The translations under genes and the position numbers were made by a program. Source: Chara braunii (Eukaryota; Streptophyta; Charophyceae; Charales; Characeae). From it: DNA of 49,017 bases. Below the pieces are notes generated by a model. The model was not told where the DNA came from and made no database searches. It worked only from the letters and a program-made list of their open reading frames with translations. The DNA is taken from NCBI GenBank assembly GCA_003427395.1, contig BFEA01000025.1, positions 317,006 to 366,022 on the forward strand, in the 5' to 3' direction. The stretch's first letter is position 1. Every line of letters starts with the position of its first letter. Shown piece by piece: positions 42,274 through 49,017 of this stretch.

Positions 42274-43507
42274 GGGGCATCATTTCTAAGCTGAATGGTT
42301 CAGGGCTATGTTTATTTGACTATTTTCCTGACGGGTCAGACATTGTTTCTAAGATGAATGGTCTGGTTTCTCTGTTTATTTATGAAGACTTGTCTGGCTG
42401 AAGGGTTTAATCTTTTGTTTTATTCTGAGGGAGGATTTTTTGTCCAAGGCTAAGCATTGTTTCTAAGTTGAATGGTTTAGCCTGAAACAACGCATATAAG
42501 TATAAACTGAGTATAACAGGAAGTACTTTATTTATACTTGCATGAGAACTGACAGTTTGACATTGTTTCTACGTTGAATGGTCCAGCGTTAAGCCATATT
42601 ATTAAGAAGAGAAAAAAAATTACGAAGTATAATTGGAAGTAATGTGGGCAAGTTGAGAATTGTTTCTAAGCTGAATGACTAGGTCTCCTTCCTATATTTT
42701 CATTTATTTTGAAAACAAAGTCAGAAACTATTAAAATTTTGATATTAAACAGGTAAGGACAACTAAACATTATTTCTAAGATGAATGGTCTAGTCATACG
42801 CTCAAAGAAGAGAAAAGTAGTTATTCAACTTGTTCGTGTATATTCTAAAGGCATGCTAGACATTGTTTTTAAGTTGAATGGTCTAGCACCATGCGATATG
42901 TAAGTTGGGTATAAGGGAGAAATCATCAAGGGTTCCACGAACTAATATATGAGGATTTGACTTAAGGCTGGTGAGAGTACTTACCTTTGTGGTTTGACCT
43001 TGCATGTGGCTGAGTGAGATTACTACTTAGTCTCAGTTTCAATTCCACGGGTAGTTGCTTTAGAGACTCGTCACATACTAGAGCGATATGACTTAGTTCA
43101 ATTTTTGCATTTTCTTAGCTAACTTTATTTACTTAGGTCAATTTTTCCATTTTCTGAGATCATTTGTTATACTTTGCTTTGTATAAATATTGATAAACTA
43201 CTTTTTCTATGGAAAGCGCTGCCGAAATTTTTGTAAATCCAAGGAGTTCGTCAAATGTTGACTTTTCTAAGTTCAACTTGTTTAATTTATATATGGCTTA
43301 GTAAAAATCTGGAAAGTCTTTTTTCCTAAGGGGAGTGCTGCCCAAATTTTTGCTAATTCAGAGAGTTAGACAAAATTGGACTTTGGAAAGTTCAAGATTA
43401 TTTTTGTTTTCATATTCGAACTAATATAAATTCTGAAAACTTAAGGCACTTTTCCTACAGGAACCGCTGCCGAAATTTAGACATTGTTTCTAAGTTGAAT
43501 GGTCTAG
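42274..43507 (+). repeat. 28-bp motif array (eight copies)
   Basis: GACATTGTTTCTAAGTTGAA followed by TGGTCTAG, with variations, at 42274, 42339, 42453, 42559, 42656, 42765, 42859 and 43480. Spacings are 65, 114, 106, 97, 109, 94 and then 621. The intervening sequence is mostly unrelated. The last two copies are part of the 621-bp duplication. Confidence 0.85.
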
Positions 43508-44099
43508 CACCATGTCATATATAAGTTGGGTATAAGGGAGAAATCATCAAGGGTTCCACGAACTAATATATGAGGATTTGACTTGGGGCTGGTGATAGTA
43601 CTTACCTTTGTGGTTTGGCCTTGCATGTGGCTGAGTGAGATCACTACTTAGTCTGAGTTTTAATTCGACGGGTAGTTGCTTTAGAGACTCGCCACATGCT
43701 AGAGCGATAGGACTTAGTTCAATTTCTGCATTTTCTGAGCTAACTTTATTTACTTAGGTCAATTTTCGCATTTTCTGAGATCATTTGTTATACTTTGTTT
43801 TGTATAAATATTAATAAACTACTTTTTCTACGGGAAGCGCTGCCGAAATTTCTGTAAATCCGAGGAGTTAGTCAAATTTTTACTTTTCTAAGTTCAACTT
43901 GTTTAATTTATATATGGCTTAGTAAAAATATGGAAAGTCTATTTTTCTAAGGGGAGTGCTGCCCAAATTTTTGCTAATTCAGAGAGTTGGACAAAATTAG
44001 ACTTTGAAAAATTCAAGATTATTTATGTTTTCATATTCGAACTAATATAAATTATGAAGACTTAAGGCACTTTTCCTACAGGAACCGCTGCCGAAATTT
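42859..44099 (+). repeat. 621-bp tandem duplication
   Basis: Copy 1 is 42859-43479 and copy 2 is 43480-44099, joined directly and with few substitutions. Each copy contains three variants of a GCTGCC(G/C)(A)AAATTT motif and a minus-strand donor-like ACTTACCTTTGTGG. No ORF. AT-rich. Confidence 0.92.
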
Positions 44100-44960
44100 T
44101 CTTAGTTTAAAGGAGATAGATTATATTTTTGACAGGTGGCGATTCTGGCGATCCAGTCTGTATAGAGGAGATGCTGTGAGAGTCTACCTTTCTTTGGGCA
44201 CTTGTTTAGAGGTAGACTTATGCTTAGTGAAGTAGAATGATTTTGAGCAAGATTGTGATATGAGGATTATTCGCTGTAGACTTATAAATTTAGCTTGGGG
44301 ATTGACCTGTCTTGTGTTACAAGTTCTCTTGATCGTTTAATTTAGGATTTGGGCTAAGATTCAGCTTGATCCCACGAGGATCATCTTCTGTTATCACTGA
44401 TAACGGGCCGGTTGTCGATTCCTCGGTTCACAATTTAACTCCAATCCACCCTTGTCACTCAACCTAATGGCTTTCGCCTTGTGGATTAAATTCTTTCATT
44501 ATGTTTTTACCCAGATTCTATTGAATGATCATTTAACAAAGGTACTGAGCATTTTATTGCTGGAAGGGTGCACTAAGGTTGAGGTTTGTATGGCTAAAGC
44601 GAGGGGTGTGAGCGCAAAGAATAGTTGCAGTTGACCCCGTGTAGTGCATAAACTTTTGGTTGAATCTTTGATGTGGTTGCATGTATGTTTGGTGGTTCGG
44701 ACTTTGGATTTGACTGTCTGCGATCACGTACATATATATGACCGAGATGAGTCTCACTGTGATTGTGAAAAGTGATCGTCACATATTCATAACCCTCTAT
44801 ATATATGTGAATATATATGTCTTCAGTGTTTCGCGCGACTTACTGTGACCGCGCGTAAGGGTTAAACGGATTATGTGTTTGAGAGAAAAGGGAGAAAGTT
44901 TTTATAGTTGGACAATGTAGTCCGTGACAGCCGTCAACGTCAAACCCCTTGATTTCTCTC
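44100..44960. other. non-coding, nothing recognised
   Basis: AT-rich, with several TATATATG stretches (about 44733 and 44800-44818). Short frames only. Confidence 0.45.
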
Positions 44961-44963
44961 GAG

Positions 44964-45500
44964 GCCCTAGATGATCGAGCTCATCTCCAGGGCGATAAGA
45001 GACGATTGTCACCACAGGTATGAACTTATGTACCACCCTCTCTCTACAGGGTGCAGAAGAGGGTGTGGTTCTCAACCGCACTTGGCGGTTATCTAGCGTC
45101 GAGAGATTAACCTCTCAAGGCGCGTGTTAGCCGACACTTGAGTGTTGAATACGACCCTCGAGATTATCGAGGACCGAGTGATTATGGGTACTATATAGTA
45201 CGCCATCATTGCGACTGCTTGCGTATGCTTGCATTGCTAGTCGATATGAGAAAGCCCTGCGTCCACGCGGTCTTATACTAAGTCTCGCGCACGATACCTA
45301 TCCGATTTCCGCATCGGAGAGTTATGGGATGGCTACTAAAGGGACTAGGTGTGTCATTGTGTTGTTTGTTCTGTGTCGTTCCGTGTGTATATGTGTGCAT
45401 ATTTTATCTTTATTGTTAGTAATACGGTGTACGCGTGGTGAGTGAGATACGTCCTAGTCGATCGACGACGAGCCACGCTTAGGACCTTAACCCCCTAAGG
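44964..45500 (+). other. hairpin-dense segment
   Basis: About ten short hairpins follow one another: 44964-44993, 45032-45069, 45074-45090 (AACCGC/GCGGTT), 45101-45116, 45134-45145, 45156-45172 (CCTCGA/TCGAGG), 45188-45201 (perfect palindrome GTACTATATAGTAC), 45301-45318 (TCCGAT/ATCGGA), 45451-45485 and 45485-45500 (CCTTA/TAAGG). Some are expected by chance; the 6-7-bp stems look in excess. Confidence 0.45.
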
Positions 45501-45884
45501 CGTTGGTTCGTGTGTGGGTCCAATAGAGGCGTGGGACCGTGCGTACCCCCTATGTTACAGCGAATGAGAAACGCCCTCGGTTGGTCTGCGATTGCAAGTG
45601 ATTAGCTTTCGTACTGTAAACTGGTAGCTCGGTGGGGATACGTCCACTGAAGGGAGGTGACAACTCTCGCAACGTGAAGGTAAGTTGTGCCTCGCGTTGG
45701 CCCGATCCTGTCGTAGGGGCTCGCGAGAGGTATGGTTGGCAAACTTGGCCAGAGTGACTTGCAGAAAGCTCCATGTGTATTCACGACGAGGATGAAACCA
45801 ACTCTTGTCTGACACGGTCGGGAGGGTCCCACCCTGCGCAGCGCTGGACCGATGCGCTCGACAACAGGCGACTGTTCACGGGGT

Positions 45885-46860
45885 CCGTTATGGGCGGATA
45901 CCCTTACAATGGTATCCGCCCTGTTTTTTGCAAGTGACAGAAAATAAGTTTGAAAGTTTAAGTATACCACGCTAGGAGCGGTTGCGTCTGCGATTTACGT
46001 TGATAAGAATGGTTGCCTAGAATAGAAAGTGTGTGGGCGTGCAGGATTTGAGGCGCACGTGATTCCGTTTCTATCGTTGATTATAAAGCCGACGTGGGCG
46101 CCAGTCGGTTCGTCTCTATTTTTATCTCTATTTTTATTTTTATTTTTGTTTATTCTTGATTTGACTAGGATTTAAGGATAATCTTATTTCGGTGGTACAG
46201 AGGACGACCTCGACGGCGGCGACGAAGGCGACAGTGTGACTGCGGTAGGTCTTGGCACGCGGAGTGGTGCGAGTGGTGGCCGTGGTACAGTTTGGTAAGT
46301 CGGCGCAGACGCTGCATAGTCGCGCACGCGGTTGTAGGCTGAGATGAGGCTCAGGCCAATTTTCCTTGCCCTCAGCGCAGCGCCGTACCGCCTTATATGG
46401 CACTCCGCGGATATTAGTCCCAGGCTTGGGCTTAGCCCTATTGGTTACGGTATCGGGTTCGTGAGACGGAGGTTCAGGATCGAGGACGAGCGACGACGGC
46501 GCGGGAATATCAGAGTGGCGCGGAGGGATCGAGGGGTTGAGGGCCTGGGGGGGCTATCCCCCTTGGTTTTGCCAGCGGCGGCGGCGGAACGGGGCTAGCA
46601 CTTTCCTTTCCCTCACTCGCCATATTCCGACGATCAAAAGTTTAGATATTTTATTATTTAGTTGTATTGATATTATTATTCGTACGCGTCAGTCGTTGTT
46701 TGACCCGGCCGTGACGCCGGGGTCGAGGGCCGTCATGGCAGTTGAGGACCCTTAGCGCGTGCTCCCTTTGGCGGACCCGTGTGTTTTGCGTAGTCCGAAT
46801 GACGGCGGAATTCCTCGGCCTCGCCAGTTGGAAGTACGGACGAACGAGCTCAACGTATAC
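45885..46860 (+). repeat. composite repeat, copy 2
   Basis: Partner of 38360-39300. It starts with the hairpin at 45894-45919 and CTGTTTTTTG, then AAGTGACAGAAAATAA, and continues with the same landmarks in the same order. GC content is higher than in copy 1. Confidence 0.7.
45894..45919 (+). other. hairpin equivalent to 38370-38395
   Basis: Arms GCGGATACC and GGTATCCGC, extended by flanking GG/CC (45892-45921). Pair 4 is G-C here and A-T in copy 1; pair 8 is C-G here and T-A in copy 1. Confidence 0.8.
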
Positions 46861-47069
46861 GCAAGCCGGTGGGTGATTAGGCCGCAAGGAGGAAGGAAAC
46901 TGAACGGGCTCGTTGAGGTCCGCGGGATGGTAGACCGGGCTCAGGGGACGGTGATGTGGCCCACGGCGGGGCTACGACGGGTCGCGGACCACGCGGTATC
47001 ATCTCCAGTTCGGCCTTCAAAGTCCCCGGGATGTTGGCCGCAACCACCAAGAGGTGCACCAAGGCTCGC

Positions 47070-47361
47070 CTAAGCTGGACGTGCATTGCAGGCCTTGCAG
47101 CGGCCCGGTGACCCTGATTCCGCGGTCCGCTTACCTGTGGAGGAGCTCAGCGATTGGGGGGGGGCCGAAGGGTTGCAGCACTCCGCCTGGGCATAGTCTG
47201 TCTCTTATACACATCTAGATGTGTATAAGAGACAGCGACTAAGCTGGACGCGCATTGCAGGCCTTGCAGCGGCCCGGTGCCCCTGATTCCGCTGTCCACT
47301 TACTTGTGGAGGAGCTCGACGATTGGGGGGGGGGGGGAAGGGTTGCACCACTCCGCCTGGG
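47070..47361 (+). repeat. 130-bp repeat on both sides of an adapter sequence
   Basis: 47070-47193 and 47239-47361 share TAAGCTGGACG(T/C)GCATTGC, GGCCTTGCAGCGGCCCGGTG, a G-run and CTCCGCCTGGGC, with several differences. They are separated by the library junction at 47198-47235, so their adjacency is not reliable. Confidence 0.8.
47198..47235. other. Tn5 mosaic-end junction: sequencing-library contamination
   Basis: The 19-bp mosaic end CTGTCTCTTATACACATCT (47198-47216) is followed directly by its reverse complement (47217-47235). This 38-bp palindrome is the circularisation junction of transposase-based mate-pair libraries. It is not genomic sequence; any frame read through it is artificial. 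Confidence 0.97.
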
Positions 47362-47776
47362 CGGAGTGAACATGTAGGAACTGTAGCGGGGCCGGTCGGA
47401 TAGCGGAGCCGGCCGATGGAATGTGTGTGGTGAACCGGGACTGGAAACGCCCCGGGTGCACGCAAGGTGCAGAGGGTCGAGCGGTGGCGCAGCGGGGGAG
47501 TACCAGGCAGTCGGGAATGAGCGAGTGGCGGGCGCTGGGTTCGCCCACGGCGTAGTCGGGTGGAGGGATGCTACAACAGGGCAGACGGGTAGACCGTGGT
47601 AAGGCGCTGTCGGGCTGGGTCAGGTGAGGGCGAGCGAAGCGGGCAGAAAACGAGCAGCAACGAAAGGGCGGGTGCTAGGAAGTGAGAGAGGTGAGTGAAT
47701 CGGGACGCGGAATCGAGCCAGGTGCATGCAGAGTTAAGGGGAGCTCGCTATGGTAGAGGTTAGAATGGCTTGCCGC
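47362..47776. other. GC-rich non-coding, nothing recognised
   Basis: No domain, RNA or repeat recognised apart from scattered similarity to 39600-39800. Confidence 0.4.
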
Positions 47777-48563
47777 GCCCGATCCTTGACGGATTCGGGC
47801 GGGGAAAGATGCTCAATAGGGGGTTTGGGGGCCTGCTACCCCGAATATGCAGTTAAATTAGGGAGATAGGTAGTAAATCGCGGAGTTAGTAAGAAAAGGC
47901 ACGCGCTGGCTATGGCGGAGGAGGAGATGACGGGGAGTGAAACACCAAGATTTCACTCGATTCCTGCTGAAATCGAGAGAGGGGAGAGCCTACGTAGGGG
48001 TTATGGTGTCGGACGAATCCGATAAGGGCGTTAGTCTCGGTGAAAGGTTAGTGTGGTAAGGGTAGGAAGGGAAGTGTAGTGCGCGGTGGCCATGGTGGGG
48101 TGTCGGGCGGAACAGGCAGCAAGGCAACAATTACGGGCGACGGAGCAAAAGCGGGTACCAGAGGAGCGGACGGGTAAGCTAGGCGGAGCGGGCTCAGCGC
48201 TGGGCAGTAGCGGTGGCAGAGCGAGCAGGGGGAAGGTCGGGCTCAATTATGGAAGGGGGGGAAGGAAGGATGAATTTGGGCGCGAAAATGCGCCAGATGC
48301 ACGCACGATGAAATTGGAGATGGAGGCGAAGATAAGAGCGGTAAGAAATTTTTATCTCGCCCGATCCTTAATGGATTCGGGCGGGGAAAGTTGCGAATTT
48401 GGGGTTTTGGGGATGGGCGACCTCGAATTTGAAGTCAATTTTGGTATTATATTAGTAAGTTAAGAGTAAGAGTGAAGATTATGTGTGCTAAGTCGGAGGG
48501 ATGGCCGGGAAGATGAGAGTTAAAGAGGAGTAGATCTCACACGATCCTTGGTAGAATCACGTA
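47777..48563 (+). repeat. hairpin modules, second array
   Basis: Hairpins at 47777-47800 (GCCCGA/TCGGGC), 47956-47977 (CTCGATT/AATCGAG), 48359-48382 (GCCCGA/TCGGGC) and a decayed one near 48539-48563. Centre spacings are about 178, 404 and 180 bp. Loops resemble CCTTRATGG. Second hairpins follow at 47833-47852, 48009-48022 and 48419-48436 (partial). Related to 40060-40442. Confidence 0.65.
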
Positions 48564-48599
48564 AGGCGAAATACTGAACTAAGGTTTAGGGGGCGAGCG

Positions 48600-49017
48600 A
48601 AAGAGGATACGTACCTGAAAGGGGGGCGGCCGACTTACCTTGTAGTGAGAGAGGAACGGTGACGTGGGGTGAACCACGAAAATGGGCGGAGCTGCAGTGC
48701 ACCGAGCCGGGTTTGGACGAGAGGTTCAACTGCGAGTGGAGAGTGCGTGTCCCCGGGAGCTTGCGAAAGAGACAGTAGGAGAAGTGTAAGGAAAGGCGAC
48801 GCTGGAAACCTACCTGCCGGCCAGGTGCGGTTGCGAACCGTAGGCAACAGCGGGCGTACAAGGGAGATAGAATGGTTCTACTGTGAAGGTGCGCATGCAA
48901 GGGTGGATTAGTGAAGGGCAGTTGGGATACCGACCTCCGTTCTAGCGAAGAGGGTGAGAAGCGAGGCAACGAGGTGAGAAACTTACCTATTGCCCGGTGC
49001 AACACTCATTTCGTCGA
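48600..49017. other. non-coding end of window, repeated donor-like sites
   Basis: Minus-strand GGTAAGT/GGTAGGT-type sites at 48633, 48808-48828 and 48981-49000, in partly similar contexts (CCGGCCAGGTGC, GCCCGGTGC). No coding exon could be tied to them. Confidence 0.35.

Noticed and set aside
42274-43507. CRISPR-like array
   Set aside because: Repeats are imperfect and irregularly spaced (65-114 bp) in a eukaryotic context without cas genes.
47205-47465. 86-codon minus-strand frame ending CLLYTSRCV
   Set aside because: The end of the peptide is translated library adapter, so the frame is artificial.

Overview
This window looks like a repeat-rich intergenic stretch of a large eukaryotic nuclear genome. 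I found no host gene I can defend. Evidence for a eukaryote: two L1-type LINEs with poly(A) tails and target-site duplications (TSDs), SINE-like copies, a chromodomain Ty3/gypsy LTR element primed by initiator tRNA-Met, long (CT)n/(GA)n/(CA)n tracts and scaffold gaps. The element mix (L1-type LINEs with a C-terminal CX2C...HX4C reverse-transcriptase zinc domain, a chromovirus) would fit a green-lineage organism such as a charophyte alga or early plant. I cannot fix the species from sequence alone.
Layout. 1-1715: (CT)n, T runs, small tandem repeats, a tRNA-like SINE head (minus) and a SINE tail. 1729-9035: LINE-A, full length, bounded by a candidate 13-bp TSD, with ORF1 and ORF2 both broken. 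9225-10220: 5'-truncated LINE-C, followed by tandem copies of a GGGACGCTGGACCCGG core, a 180-N gap and a cluster of SINE-core copies to about 12000. 12003-12414: tRNA-derived SINE. 12891-13011 and 13524-13676: two minus-strand SINE-type insertions, each with a visible TSD. 13709-24389: LINE-B, about 10.7 kb with a 13-bp TSD, a very long ORF1 and an ORF2 whose endonuclease and reverse-transcriptase motifs are readable. 24829-25088: microsatellites. 25085-34511: a complete but decayed Ty3/gypsy chromovirus on the minus strand (two 361-bp LTRs, tRNA-iMet primer binding site, gag, protease, RT, RNase H, integrase, chromodomain). 34512-36260: a foldback-like composite of microsatellites and two directly repeated 555-bp bodies. 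36276-38365: more SINE and tandem repeats. 38360-40500 and 45885-48600: two diverged copies of a composite repeat with hairpins whose stems show compensatory changes. 42274-44099: a 28-bp motif array and a 621-bp tandem duplication. 47198-47235: a sequencing-library (Tn5 mosaic-end) junction left in the assembly.
How it fits together. Both LINEs carry ORF1 (zinc-knuckle nucleic-acid binding) followed by ORF2 (endonuclease plus reverse transcriptase plus zinc domain). The 3' tail of LINE-B carries the same core as the SINE-like copies, suggesting that LINE-B supplies the reverse transcriptase that moves them. None of the mobile-element genes here is intact: decay is mostly by in-frame stops, some clearly transitions (CAG to TAG, TGG to TAG), plus a few frameshifts that fall in homopolymers. 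Those frameshifts may be biological or assembly errors.
Limits: all alignments were done by eye. Element boundaries without a TSD are approximate.
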